A stretch of 64,000 nt of DNA from Sphingomonadaceae bacterium (GCA_947477745.1 CANJUF010000010.1:1-64000); one strand, 5' to 3'; shown: positions 41,729-50,669, counted from the first letter of the stretch. The notes: a model not told the origin generated them from the sequence alone. A program made the numbers and translations.

Positions 41729-42796
41729 TCAGGTGCAATTTTCCATGCTTTCGCGCGCCATCCGGGCGAGCAGCGGGAATGCCTTGGCCCGGTCTGCCGC
41801 CTGCGCGCTCGCCGCAGTGCCGCGCAGCACGCGGCCCTTGATGCCATGAAAGATCGCCGCCAGCCGGAACAGGTTGAAGGCGATGTAGAATTCGTAATTC
41901 GCGATGCTTTCGCGCCCGGTGCGCGCGCAGTAGGCAGCGACATAGTCTGCCTCGCTCGGGATATTGAGCGCGGCAAGGTCTGCGCCGGCCAGCCCCGGTA
42001 CAATGCTCGGCGGCATCCGGTACATCATCGTATGATAGGCGAAATCGGCGAGCGGATGACCCAAGGTCGACAGTTCCCAGTCGAGCACGGCAAGCACACG
42101 CGGTTCGCTGGGGTGGAAGATCATGTTGTCGCAGCGCATGTCGCCGTGGACGACGCTGCTCTCGTCGCCCGCCGGAATGTTGCCCGGAAGCCATGCGACC
42201 AGCGCGTCCATGTCTGAGTTGCGGCCCGCCAGCTCGTCGGCGAGATACTGCTTCGACCAGCGCCCGATCTGCCGCGCAAAATAATTGCCCGGCTTGCCGT
42301 AGTCGCCAAGCCCGATCGCTTCCGGATCGAAGCTGTGAAGCTGCGCCATGACCGCGTTCATCGCGTCGAAATAGTCGGGACGCGCCTCGCGGCTGACATC
42401 GGGGAAGGTGTTGTCCCAGAAGATGCGGCCTTCGACCATGTCCATCACGTAGAACATGGTGCCGATCACGCTCTCGTCGGTGCACAGCCCGTGGATGTGG
42501 GCGACCGGGAAGCCCGCCTTGCCGAGCGCGGCCTGCACCTTGGCCTCGCGATCGACCGCGTGCGCGCCGGGCAGCAGCTCGCCCGGTGGCTTGCGGCGCA
42601 GCACATAGTTGCGCGCGGGCGTGACCAGCTTGTACGTCGGGTTCGACTGGCCGCCCTTGAACTGCTCGACGCTGAGCGGCCCGTCAAAATCCGCAACATT
42701 GCCCTGCATCCACGCCAACAGCGCCGCCTGATCGAAGCCATAGCCTTCGCGCACCGCGGTGGTGCCGGTGTTCGCCTCGGTCAGCGCGGCAGTCAT
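41729..42796 (-). CDS. APH-like phosphotransferase (ACAD10/11 kinase-domain type)
   Basis: The 355-residue protein has the kinase-like catalytic loop VVHGDMRCDNMIF and metal motif VLDWELSTLGHPLADFAYH. These are characteristic of the N-terminal domain of ACAD10/ACAD11 and their bacterial free-standing homologues. In mammals that domain phosphorylates 4-hydroxyacyl-CoA. Here a crotonase and an acyl-CoA dehydrogenase lie next on the same strand, so a three-enzyme 4-hydroxyacyl-CoA route is plausible. The gap to the crotonase stop is seven bases. Confidence 0.88.
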   Translation of the reverse strand: MTAALTEANTGTTAVREGYGFDQAALLAWMQGNVADFDGPLSVEQFKGGQSNPTYKLVTPARNYVLRRKPPGELLPGAHAVDREAKVQAALGKAGFPVAHIHGLCTDESVIGTMFYVMDMVEGRIFWDNTFPDVSREARPDYFDAMNAVMAQLHSFDPEAIGLGDYGKPGNYFARQIGRWSKQYLADELAGRNSDMDALVAWLPGNIPAGDESSVVHGDMRCDNMIFHPSEPRVLAVLDWELSTLGHPLADFAYHTMMYRMPPSIVPGLAGADLAALNIPSEADYVAAYCARTGRESIANYEFYIAFNLFRLAAIFHGIKGRVLRGTAASAQAADRAKAFPLLARMARESMENCT

Positions 42797-42803
42797 CGGC
42801 AGT

Positions 42804-43685
42804 CTATTTCCTGTCCCAGGGATAGAACGCGGGCATCTGGCTCGCCTTGCCGGGGAAATTCGGCGTGCGCTTTTCGAGAAAGGCGGCGACGCCCTCCTTG
42901 CCGTCGATCTGCGAGGTGTAGAACACGCCCAGCGATTCCACTTCGTGCGCGTCGCGCGGGTGAGGCAGGCCGCAATTGCGCAGGGTAAGCTGCCGCATCA
43001 GCGCAATGCCGACTGGAGAGCGGTCCTTGACCAGCGAGCGAGCAAGCGTGCAGGCGTCCTCGACCAGCGTCTCAGGCTCGTGAATCGAGCGTATCAGCCC
43101 CAGTTCGAGCGCTTCCTCGGCGGAAAGGATGTCCGCACGGTAAAACAGCTCCAGAGCCTTTTCGAGGCCGACGATACGCGGCAGGAACCAGGTCGAGCAG
43201 GCCTCGGGCGTGATGCCGATGCGCCCGAACACGAAACCGAACCGCGCCTTGGTCGAGGCGAGGCGCATGTCCATCGCCAGCTGCATGGTTGCGCCGATTC
43301 CTACCGCTGCGCCGTTGATCGCGCCGATGATCGGCTTGAGGCAATCGAACATGGCCAGCGTCACCTGTCCGCCGGTATCGCGCACGCCGCTTTCGATCTC
43401 GGGCTTGAGCGGCCAGTTCGACATGTCTTCCAGCGTCGGCGACAGGCTCTCGTCGAGGCCGAACACGTTGCCGCCAACCGAAAGGTCCATGCCCGCGCAG
43501 AACGCCTTGCCCTCGCCGGTGACGACGATCGCGCGCACGGCATCGTCGCCGCTGGCGCGCTTGTAGGCGTCCTCGAGCTCGTTCGCCATATCGACAGTGA
43601 AGGCGTTCATCACCTCGGGGCGGTTGAGCGTCAGGCGCAGCAGCCCGTCGTCCACTTCGTAGCGTATCGTCGAATATCCGCTCAT
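42804..43685 (-). CDS. Enoyl-CoA hydratase/isomerase family protein
   Basis: The 293-residue crotonase has the oxyanion-hole segment GKAFCAGMDLSVGG, AINGAAVGIGATMQ, and the glutamate context GITPEACSTWFLPRIVG. The first of the two classic hydratase glutamates (normally GGGCE) is replaced in GIGATM, so it may be an isomerase or a variant hydratase. The start at 43685 overlaps the acyl-CoA dehydrogenase stop (TGATG); the longer track ORF is not needed. Confidence 0.9.
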   Translation of the reverse strand: MSGYSTIRYEVDDGLLRLTLNRPEVMNAFTVDMANELEDAYKRASGDDAVRAIVVTGEGKAFCAGMDLSVGGNVFGLDESLSPTLEDMSNWPLKPEIESGVRDTGGQVTLAMFDCLKPIIGAINGAAVGIGATMQLAMDMRLASTKARFGFVFGRIGITPEACSTWFLPRIVGLEKALELFYRADILSAEEALELGLIRSIHEPETLVEDACTLARSLVKDRSPVGIALMRQLTLRNCGLPHPRDAHEVESLGVFYTSQIDGKEGVAAFLEKRTPNFPGKASQMPAFYPWDRK

Positions 43686-44872
43686 CACCACGGTCCCTTT
43701 GCTGTTTGCCCGGCTTCTTTCCACTCGCGCTTGATCTTCTTGGCGAGGCTCCACTTGTGGACCTCGGTCGGCCCGTCATAGATGCGGAAAGCGCGGATTT
43801 CGCGGAAAACCTGCTCGACCACCGTTTTGTCGGTGACGCCGAGGCCGCCCATCACCTGCACGCAATTGTCGGCGATCTTCATCAGCGCCTCGGATACGCT
43901 GACCTTGGCCATCGAGCTTTCGACCGTGCCTAGCGAGCCGCTGTCGAGCACGCCCGCGCACCAGTCGATCATCAGCTCGCACTGCTTGATGAGGATCTTG
44001 TTGTCGGCGAGCATAAAGCCGACGCCTTCGTGCTCGATCAGCACCTTGCCGAAAGCCTCGCGGCGGCAGGCGTAGTCTGTGGCGATCTCGTTCGCGCGGA
44101 TGCAGGCGCCAAGCCAGCGCATGCAGTGCGAGAGGCGGGCAGGGGAGAGGCGCACCTGCGCATATTTGAAGCCTTCGCCTGCCTGGCCGAGCATCTGGTC
44201 GGCCGGAATACGCACGTTGTCGATGCTGAGCGTGGCGTGGCTGCCGGGCATCGAATTATCGATGGTGTTGGGAATCTCGTCGATGCTGATCGCGGGATCG
44301 GGCAGGTCGACGAGGAACATGCACGCGCCTTCATCGGCCTTGGCCATGACGATGCCGACCTTCGCGCCCTCGTAGCCGGTGATGAAGGTCTTGCGGCCGT
44401 TGACCACCCAGTGGTTGCCGTCCAGCGCGCAGGTGGTCTTCATCATCGACGGGTCAGAACCCGCGCCGCCCCAGCCGGCAGGCTCGGTCATCAGGAAGGC
44501 CGAGCGGGCCTGACCCGATACCAGCGGATCGAGGAAGCGCGCCTTCTGCTGCGCGCTGGCGACATGGCTGATGAGGTACATGTTGCCTTCGTCGGGCGCA
44601 TTGGTGTTGCAGGCGAGCGGGCCGAGCGGCGACAAGCCCGAGCGGATCAGCACCACTGCCGTCTCGCGCTGGGTGAGGTGCGAACCGTCCGCGCGGACAT
44701 GCGGAGTGAGCACGCCCGCCGCGCGCGCCAGCTCCTTGAGTTCGCTGACCAGTTCGTCGGTGGGCGCGCCGTGGTGGTCGCGGCGCGGATCTGCCTCATA
44801 GGGGAACACGGCGGTGCGCACGAAGGCCTCGACCTTGTCGGCGAGGGCCAGGGCTTCTGGGGAAATGGTCAT
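43685..44872 (-). CDS. Acyl-CoA dehydrogenase (ACAD10/11-like)
   Basis: The 395-residue protein has the ACAD signatures TEPAGWGGAGSDPSM and CVQVMGGLGVTDKTVVEQVFREIRAF (two contiguous parts, VQVMGGLGVTDKT and FREIRAF). It ends with IYDGPTEVHKWSLAKKI, which closely resembles the dehydrogenase domain of ACAD10/11. Unlike the pairs at 14936 and 55762, it stands alone and should be a homomer. It is coupled to the downstream crotonase (TGATG). The SDR gene ends 12 bases upstream. Confidence 0.92.
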   Translation of the reverse strand: MTISPEALALADKVEAFVRTAVFPYEADPRRDHHGAPTDELVSELKELARAAGVLTPHVRADGSHLTQRETAVVLIRSGLSPLGPLACNTNAPDEGNMYLISHVASAQQKARFLDPLVSGQARSAFLMTEPAGWGGAGSDPSMMKTTCALDGNHWVVNGRKTFITGYEGAKVGIVMAKADEGACMFLVDLPDPAISIDEIPNTIDNSMPGSHATLSIDNVRIPADQMLGQAGEGFKYAQVRLSPARLSHCMRWLGACIRANEIATDYACRREAFGKVLIEHEGVGFMLADNKILIKQCELMIDWCAGVLDSGSLGTVESSMAKVSVSEALMKIADNCVQVMGGLGVTDKTVVEQVFREIRAFRIYDGPTEVHKWSLAKKIKREWKEAGQTAKGPW

Positions 44873-44883
44873 AGCGGCGTTTC

Positions 44884-45648
44884 CTAGAGCGACTGGCCGT
44901 CGTCGATGGTGAAAGCGGTGCCGGTGGCGGCGGCCGAGGCGTCGGAGCAGAAATAGAGCACCGGCGCATCGAGCGATTCGATCGATTGCAATCGCCGTCG
45001 CCCGAAACCCGCCATCTGCTTCTTCCCGCCCTCGCTTTCAAACCAGCTTCCGGCCATTTCGGTCTGGATGTAGCCGGGTTGCAGGACGTTTACATTGATC
45101 CCCTGGCGCACCCATTCGCCTGCCAGATTGCGGCCGAGGTGGGCGACGCCCGCCTTGGTGGCGCAATAGACCGCTTCGCCGGGCAGCACCAATTCCGCGC
45201 CCATCGATCCGATGATCAGCACACGGCCGCGTCCGCTTTCACGGAAGTTCGCCGCGATCATCCGCTTGGCGCCTTCACGCGCGGTGAGGAGCACGCCAAG
45301 CAGGTTGGTGTCGATCACCTGGCGAAGCGAGTTGGCGGAAAGGCTGGTCGCCCGGCCCGATGCGGCGACGCCGGCATTGGCGATCACCGTATCGACCACC
45401 GCGCTGAAATGCGCCTCCGCAGCATCGTAAGCGACGATGGTCGATGCCTCATCGGTCACGTCCATGTCGACCGCGAGCGCGTCGCCGCCGCTGGCCGCGA
45501 TTTCTGCCACCAGCGCGTCGAGCCGGTCCTTGCGCCGCGCGCCAAGCACAAGGCGCGCTCCCGCACCCGAAAGCAGCCGGGCGAAATGCGCTCCGAAGCC
45601 GGCGGATGCGCCGGTTATGAGGCAGACGCGGCCGGTAAGGTCGAACAT
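44884..45648 (-). CDS. Short-chain dehydrogenase/reductase
   Basis: The 254-residue SDR has TGASAGFGAHFARLL, IANAGVA, the catalytic serine region IIGSMGAE and the motif YCATK, giving YxxxK. An arginine pair after the second strand (GARRKDRLD) suggests NADP. The ATG at 45648 is preferred to the TTG three bases earlier used by the track. It sits between the cupin and acyl-CoA dehydrogenase genes and probably oxidises a hydroxyacyl intermediate, but this is inference. Confidence 0.9.
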   Translation of the reverse strand: MFDLTGRVCLITGASAGFGAHFARLLSGAGARLVLGARRKDRLDALVAEIAASGGDALAVDMDVTDEASTIVAYDAAEAHFSAVVDTVIANAGVAASGRATSLSANSLRQVIDTNLLGVLLTAREGAKRMIAANFRESGRGRVLIIGSMGAELVLPGEAVYCATKAGVAHLGRNLAGEWVRQGINVNVLQPGYIQTEMAGSWFESEGGKKQMAGFGRRRLQSIESLDAPVLYFCSDASAAATGTAFTIDDGQSL

Positions 45649-45683
45649 CAAATCAGGCTTTCCTTACAGACAAAGAAATGCGC

Positions 45684-45701
45684 GTGCGGCTCTCACCGCA
45701 C
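45684..45701. other. Inverted repeat between SDR and cupin genes
   Basis: The short perfect inverted repeat GTGCGG-CTCTCA-CCGCAC sits in the only sizeable gap (78 bases) of this operon, just after the cupin stop on the minus strand. It could attenuate transcription or stabilise the message; there is no strong U-tract. Confidence 0.35.
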
Positions 45702-45726
45702 CCGCATTGCAATTGTTTCCGCGCGA

Positions 45727-46239
45727 TCAGGCGTCGATCTTGGGGCGCTCGGCGGTTTTCCAGTTCTCGCGGTTCTTCTCGACGCTTTCGACCGCCTTGT
45801 TCCAGAAAGCCGCGCCCTTCGAAAAGTTGACGAAATCGAAGGTATTTTGCGTGCGGATTTCGAGCAGCTCGACGCCGTCCGGACCGGGCTTGTAGGTGTA
45901 GGGCACGTCGCACGGCACGAAGAAGCTGTCGCGCGGGCCGAGCTCCTCGGTGCCCAGCTTAAGCGATCCGGCCACGATGTAGTAAAGGCAGTCGGCACTG
46001 TGGCTGTGCAGCGGCAGCGGATAACCGTGCTTGAACCACACGTTCACGACCGAAAATCCCGGGATGTTGACGAGTACAGTGACCTCTTCCCCGCCGGATG
46101 ATCCGGCTTCGATGGTCCGGGTCATGCCTTCGCGGGCCGTCGGATCCCAGGGGGCGACGGTCATGCAGTTGGCTTCCATCAGGCCCTTGCCGTCTCCGGC
46201 GCGGAAGATCTGGAACTTGGTGTTGTCTTGTTCGTCCAT
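45727..46239 (-). CDS. Cupin domain protein
   Basis: The 170-residue single-domain cupin has the motif YPLPLHSHSADCLYYIVAGSL, giving the metal-binding His pair, and a second motif (FFVPCDVPYTYKPG) in which the late histidine is not evident. It might be a dioxygenase, isomerase or a stabilising accessory. It follows the Rieske gene by 11 bases on the same strand, so a role next to the ring-hydroxylating step is likely but unknown. Confidence 0.85.
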   Translation of the reverse strand: MDEQDNTKFQIFRAGDGKGLMEANCMTVAPWDPTAREGMTRTIEAGSSGGEEVTVLVNIPGFSVVNVWFKHGYPLPLHSHSADCLYYIVAGSLKLGTEELGPRDSFFVPCDVPYTYKPGPDGVELLEIRTQNTFDFVNFSKGAAFWNKAVESVEKNRENWKTAERPKIDA

Positions 46240-46250
46240 GGCGAAATTCC

Positions 46251-47654
46251 TTATCGATCGAGATTGGGGCCGAAGGGCAGGTCGTTGATCGGCGAGTCGA
46301 GGCCTGTGTTGACGGCGTGTTGTGCCTCGGTCAGCAATTGCTTGTCCAGTCCGGCGAGGTATCCGTCGATCAGGCGGTGATTGTTGCTGATCGTGCCTTC
46401 GTGCTCGCGCGATAGCCGCATGTGCGTGAACTTGCCCGCGTGGAGGCCAAGCTGCTGGATCGGCAGGTTCGAATAGTCCTGCCGCGGCACCTCCGGGAAA
46501 TCCTGCGAATTGTAAGGCAGGACCGTGGGATGGCTGGGCGTGTCGAACTCTTCGCCGTCGGGCCGAAAGCCGAGCGACCAGATCTCATAGAAGCAGGTTT
46601 CCGCCGTCAGCGGCCGGATCCTGTAGCTCGACATTGCGCCGAAGGTGGGCAGCAGGAAGAAGTGCGGGAAGATGAATTCGACCTGCGTGGTCGGCACTTC
46701 GGCATTGATCTTGTTGATGTCGAACATCGCCGAGACGCCGCGCTCGCGCGCGTCCTCGACGATCTCGTCCGCCGCCTTGGTGAAGAACGTGGTGATCGCG
46801 CCCATCAGGTCGTCGGGGGCGTCCATGTCGCGCAGCTTCTCGAGCACTTCGGCCTCGGTGGGATGGACCATGCCCGCCATGCCGGTGCTCAGCCGCTGCA
46901 TGAAGTCGATGAAGCGGTTGACGACTTCGGTGCCGGACCGGGTCTCGTCAGGTATCCGGCCATCGCCATCAGGGCCGAGATTGCTGCGCGGGCTCAGCCA
47001 GTGCAACTGCGGATGAGTCTGCATCGTGTGGTAGCCTTCCATGAAGGCTTCCATCGCGAGCTTCCAGTTGGTCGGCAGGACGGTGCCGTACCACCAGTCC
47101 ATCCTCAGCTTGTCGGCGTTGCGCGCATCCATCTTGGCCCTGACCGGACCGAGCCCGTCGACGAGCGGCAGCGCGTCATCGTCGAAGTTGATGAAGGCGC
47201 AGCCCGCCCAGGTTTCGCAGCGCACCGAGGGAAGGTTGATCTCGTCCTCGGCGAGCACGTTTTCGTCGAAGATCGGCTTGCCGAAAACGAAGGTGCATTC
47301 GCCCTGCGCATTGAAGCGCCAGCCGTGGAACGGGCAGATGAAGCCGCCTTCGCCGAGATGGCCCGGACCGTTGATCAGCCGCACGCCGCGGTGGCGGCAG
47401 GCGTTGTGATAGGCCCTGATCCCGGTGGGCGTGTTGATGACGATCACCGATTTGTCGAGGATCGTGTATTCGGTAAAATCACCGACTTCGGGAATTTCCT
47501 CAAGGCGGCAGGCCATCTGCCAGACCTTGGGCCAGAAATGCTCCTTCTCCATCTCGAAGAAGTGCTCGTCGTAATAACGCTCGGCGGGGATGCGTTCGGG
47601 ATCGGTGATCTGGAACGGCACCTTGGCCAGGGCTTCGTCGATCTGGGTTGTCAT
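46251..47654 (-). CDS. Rieske aromatic-ring-hydroxylating oxygenase, alpha subunit
   Basis: The 467-residue protein has a Rieske centre with Cys86-His88 (CRHRG) and Cys107-His110 (CPFHGW), and a mononuclear iron motif in EAFMEGYHTMQTHPQ. The length fits class IA/IIA-type alpha subunits and related phenylpropionate dioxygenase-like proteins. No beta subunit, ferredoxin or reductase is adjacent, so partners are encoded elsewhere. The ATG at 47654 has GGAGAACCTGAA upstream; the track's long N-terminus is spurious. Overall it is distinct from the two KshA-like oxygenases at 58239 and 59396. Confidence 0.92.
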   Translation of the reverse strand: MTTQIDEALAKVPFQITDPERIPAERYYDEHFFEMEKEHFWPKVWQMACRLEEIPEVGDFTEYTILDKSVIVINTPTGIRAYHNACRHRGVRLINGPGHLGEGGFICPFHGWRFNAQGECTFVFGKPIFDENVLAEDEINLPSVRCETWAGCAFINFDDDALPLVDGLGPVRAKMDARNADKLRMDWWYGTVLPTNWKLAMEAFMEGYHTMQTHPQLHWLSPRSNLGPDGDGRIPDETRSGTEVVNRFIDFMQRLSTGMAGMVHPTEAEVLEKLRDMDAPDDLMGAITTFFTKAADEIVEDARERGVSAMFDINKINAEVPTTQVEFIFPHFFLLPTFGAMSSYRIRPLTAETCFYEIWSLGFRPDGEEFDTPSHPTVLPYNSQDFPEVPRQDYSNLPIQQLGLHAGKFTHMRLSREHEGTISNNHRLIDGYLAGLDKQLLTEAQHAVNTGLDSPINDLPFGPNLDR

Positions 47655-47674
47655 TTCAGGTTCTCCGGTCGGTC

Positions 47675-48010
47675 TCAGGGATATGTGGCGATGGTCTCGC
47701 CGATCGCCTGGATCATCTTGTCCTTGTTCAATGCGGGACTGAGCGGCATCGCGTCGCTGCCCGATACGGCAAGGATCCGCGCCATGATGTCGTTCGGATC
47801 GTCGCCGTCCATTTCGTAGATAGTCAGGTAGCCATAGGGCGGCGCGTCGAGGTCGTAATCCTTCTGGTAGCGCACCTTGGTCAGCCGCGCACTGACCACT
47901 CCGTCGATCCGGCACACGTCGGGCAGGTGCTGGTTGGCGTACCAGTCCTCGTATGCCGCTTCTTCGCCCGGCGTGCACCGCGAGAGGACAACCAGATCGA
48001 ATCGCGCCAT
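47675..48010 (-). CDS. EthD/DUF4286-like dimeric alpha/beta-barrel protein
   Basis: The 111-residue protein has the pattern EEAAYEDWYANQHLPDVCRI, where the WY-x(3)-HLPD core is typical of EthD-like or DUF4286-type ferredoxin barrels. It may protect or isomerise a reactive intermediate. The start at 48010 is preceded by GGTGGAGCAAAGC. It is the first gene after a gap containing two palindromes and is followed 20 bases later by the Rieske gene. Confidence 0.7.
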   Translation of the reverse strand: MARFDLVVLSRCTPGEEAAYEDWYANQHLPDVCRIDGVVSARLTKVRYQKDYDLDAPPYGYLTIYEMDGDDPNDIMARILAVSGSDAMPLSPALNKDKMIQAIGETIATYP

Positions 48011-48030
48011 GCTTTGCTCCACCATCCTAT

Positions 48031-48057
48031 TGCATAAGCCTGCGTGCATTATGCACA
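48031..48057. promoter_or_regulatory. Overlapping palindromes upstream of the EthD/Rieske genes
   Basis: Two nested inverted repeats occur: TGCATAA-N11-TTATGCA (48031-48055) and GTGCAT-T-ATGCAC (48045-48057). They lie 21 to 47 bases upstream of the EthD-like start on the minus strand. Position and symmetry suggest a repressor operator for the Rieske-containing operon. No matching regulator is encoded in the window. Confidence 0.45.
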
Positions 48058-48096
48058 GATGCAGGCGGCGCTCAATCGCGCTCGATCAGCAGACGA

Positions 48097-49131
48097 TTAG
48101 CCGTTCACCTTGGCGATGTATTCCATCGATTCGTCGTCAACGTTGACGACGCGCAGGTGCGTGAAGCGCGAATCGCGCCACGCCTTGAAGCGTTCGGCGA
48201 TGCGTTCGCGCGGGCCGACCAGCGACATGTCGTCGAGAAACTCGTCGGGCACGGCGGCCTCGGCCTCGGCCTTGCGACCCGCGAGGAACAGCTCCTGGAT
48301 GCGCTCGGCCGCTTCGGGATAGCCGCGCTCGATCATCTTCTCCTTGTGGAAGTTCTTCGATTTGGCGCCCATCCCGCCGACATAGAGCGCGATCGTCGGG
48401 CGCGCCGTATCAAGTGCCGCCTTGACGTCGTCAGTGATGTAGACGCGCAGGTTGGCGACGATCTCGAGATCGTCGATGGTCTTGCCGTCGGTGCGTTTGG
48501 CGAGGCCCTGTTCGAGCTGGGCGATATATTTGGGCAGGCTGGCGGGCGTCAGGTGCATCGAAAGCAGCCCGTCGGAAATCTCGCCGCACAGCCGCAGGCC
48601 TGCGGGCGTGGCCGAGCCGAGCATCACCGGAATGTCCGGGTTGCCGTGAAGGATCGATTTCAGCGGCTTGCCAAGCCCGCTTGATCCCGGACCCGTATAG
48701 GGAAGCTGGATTTCGGGGCCATCGTGGCTGACCGGGCCTTCGCGCTTCCAGATCTTTTTCATGATCGTCACGTAATCGCGGATGCGGTCCATCGGCTTGC
48801 CCCAGGGCTGGCCGTACCATCCCTCGACGATCTGCGGCCCCGACACGCCAAGCCCGACGATGACGCGGCCCTTGCCGGCGAGATCGTCAAGCGTCTGGGC
48901 GATCATCGCGCAGTTCGCTGGAGTGCGCGCGGCAAGCTGGGCAATGCCGGTGCCGAGCCGGATGCGCTGCGTCTGTCCGGCGATATAGGCAAGCGGGGTG
49001 AAGGCGTCCGAGCCATAGGCCTCTGCCGACCAGACCGTATCGAAGCCGAGCCTTTCGGCCTTTTTGATCTTGTCCATGTCGAGCACCATGTGTGCGCCGC
49101 TGTAAGCGATTTCCAACCCGAGCTTGGGCAT
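48097..49131 (-). CDS. LLM class oxidoreductase, Rv3520c/TIGR03559-like
   Basis: The 344-residue luciferase-like protein begins MPKLGLEIAYSGAHM and has FDTVWSAEAYGSDAFTPLAY, the binding segment VIVGLGVSGPQIVEGWYG and the phosphate loop VMLGSATPAGLRLCGEI. The pattern resembles TIGR03559, the group usually called F420-dependent. Whether this organism makes F420 cannot be seen here. The monooxygenase gene ends 30 bases upstream on the same strand. An 86-base gap with palindromes follows it. Confidence 0.88.
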   Translation of the reverse strand: MPKLGLEIAYSGAHMVLDMDKIKKAERLGFDTVWSAEAYGSDAFTPLAYIAGQTQRIRLGTGIAQLAARTPANCAMIAQTLDDLAGKGRVIVGLGVSGPQIVEGWYGQPWGKPMDRIRDYVTIMKKIWKREGPVSHDGPEIQLPYTGPGSSGLGKPLKSILHGNPDIPVMLGSATPAGLRLCGEISDGLLSMHLTPASLPKYIAQLEQGLAKRTDGKTIDDLEIVANLRVYITDDVKAALDTARPTIALYVGGMGAKSKNFHKEKMIERGYPEAAERIQELFLAGRKAEAEAAVPDEFLDDMSLVGPRERIAERFKAWRDSRFTHLRVVNVDDESMEYIAKVNG

Positions 49132-49161
49132 CCTGTCGTCTCTCTCCTGTTTGCGCGCCGG

Positions 49162-50652
49162 TCAGGCGTCCTGAGTCTCGCCGATCTTCTCGTAGTCGCC
49201 GAAATCGGGCTTGGACATCACTTCCCAGAAATATTCCATCGGCCACGACCAGACCTGCGGCAAGCCGTCGCCGCCGATATACCAGCTCTTGCAGCCTGAC
49301 GCCCAGATCGTGCCGGCCGCCGCCTTGCGCCTGCGGGCGTCATAAGCGTCGAGCGCGGCCATCGACGGCGCGAGCCCGGCGCATTCGCCGCGCCGCACCG
49401 GCTCCATCAGCTTGTCGAAATAGTCCCACTGCGCCTCGGCGACGTCGATCAGCGAGAAGTTGCCAACCGGGCCGGCCGGCCCGTTGAGCAGCACCATGTT
49501 GGGGAAATCGGGCACTGTGACGGCGAAGTAGGCGCGCGGCACTTCTGCCCAAAGCTCTTCGAGATCGGCGCCGCCCACGCCCTTGATCTTCATCGGCCGC
49601 ACGAACTGGTCGGCGCGGAAGCCGGTGGCAAGCGCCAGCACGTCGAGCTCGATCAGCTCGCCGTCGTCGAGCCGCACGCCCTTGGGTTCGACCCGCGCGA
49701 TCCTGCGCGTCTCGACATCGACGTTGGGCTTCTGCACGGCGTCGTAATAGTCGTTGGCGAAGATCAGCCGCTTGCACGCCGCGCGGTAATTGGGGCGAAG
49801 CTTTTCGAGGAGAACCGGGTCCTTGACCCGTTCCTCCAACTGCGCGGTGAGCAGTGCCTCCAATTCCGCGTGAGCGGGCGAGCTTGGATCGATCACGGCT
49901 TTCAAGAACCGGTCGCGGTTCGCGGCGCCTTCGGGATTGTTGCGTACTGCCTCGATCAGCGACGGGTCTGCGGCGAAGGCGGCTTTGTCTTCATCCGAAT
50001 AGACCTGCCCGGGGCGGCCCATGATCCACTGTGCGGTGCGCTGGAAATGGGTGAGCCTCGAAGCGCGGTCGGCGAGCGCGCTGACAATCTGCACTCCGGT
50101 CGATCCGGTGCCGATCACGCCTATGCGCTTGCCGTCCAATGGCACCGAATGGTCCCAGCGCGCCGAGTGGAAACACGCCCCTTCGAACGAATCCAGCCCT
50201 TCGATGTCGGGATAACTGGGGTGATGGAGCACGCCGGTGGCCGCGACGAGCATATTGCCCGAATCCTCGCGTCCGGTGCTGGTGCGGATGTGCCATGCAT
50301 CACTGCGCCACTCGGCGCTTTCGACTTCCTCGCCAAAGCGGATGTGCTCCATCACGCCGTAGCGATTGGCCATGTCCTCGAAGTATTCGCGGATTTCGGG
50401 GCCGGGGGCCATGAACTGGCTCCAGCCCGGGTTGAAGGCGAACGAATAGGTATAGGCGTGCGCGGGCACGTCGCAGGTCAGGCCCGGATAGGTGTTCTCG
50501 CGCCAGGTTCCGCCGACGCAATCACCCTTCTCATAGATGGTGAAGTTGCTGTCGCCGCGCTCTTTGAGCCTGATGCCTGCCAGGAGGCCCGCCATGCCCG
50601 CGCCGATAATCACGGTGCGCAGCGATTTGCCGTTCGATTCGCTCATCCTCAT
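49162..50652 (-). CDS. Baeyer-Villiger-type flavin-containing monooxygenase
   Basis: The 496-residue enzyme has an FAD Rossmann motif (VIIGAGMAGLLAGIRL), the GGTWRENTYPGLTCD segment, the BVMO fingerprint FEGACFHSARWDHS and the NADPH motif GVIGTGSTGVQ. It should insert oxygen next to a ketone, or hydroxylate a soft nucleophile. I choose the ATG at 50652 with CCGGGAACCC upstream; the track's start at 50688 lies inside an 18-bp palindrome. An FNR-type box lies about 66 bases upstream of the start. It follows the MFS gene on the same strand. Confidence 0.9.
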   Translation of the reverse strand: MRMSESNGKSLRTVIIGAGMAGLLAGIRLKERGDSNFTIYEKGDCVGGTWRENTYPGLTCDVPAHAYTYSFAFNPGWSQFMAPGPEIREYFEDMANRYGVMEHIRFGEEVESAEWRSDAWHIRTSTGREDSGNMLVAATGVLHHPSYPDIEGLDSFEGACFHSARWDHSVPLDGKRIGVIGTGSTGVQIVSALADRASRLTHFQRTAQWIMGRPGQVYSDEDKAAFAADPSLIEAVRNNPEGAANRDRFLKAVIDPSSPAHAELEALLTAQLEERVKDPVLLEKLRPNYRAACKRLIFANDYYDAVQKPNVDVETRRIARVEPKGVRLDDGELIELDVLALATGFRADQFVRPMKIKGVGGADLEELWAEVPRAYFAVTVPDFPNMVLLNGPAGPVGNFSLIDVAEAQWDYFDKLMEPVRRGECAGLAPSMAALDAYDARRRKAAAGTIWASGCKSWYIGGDGLPQVWSWPMEYFWEVMSKPDFGDYEKIGETQDA

Positions 50653-50669
50653 GGGTTCCCGGTGCTTAT

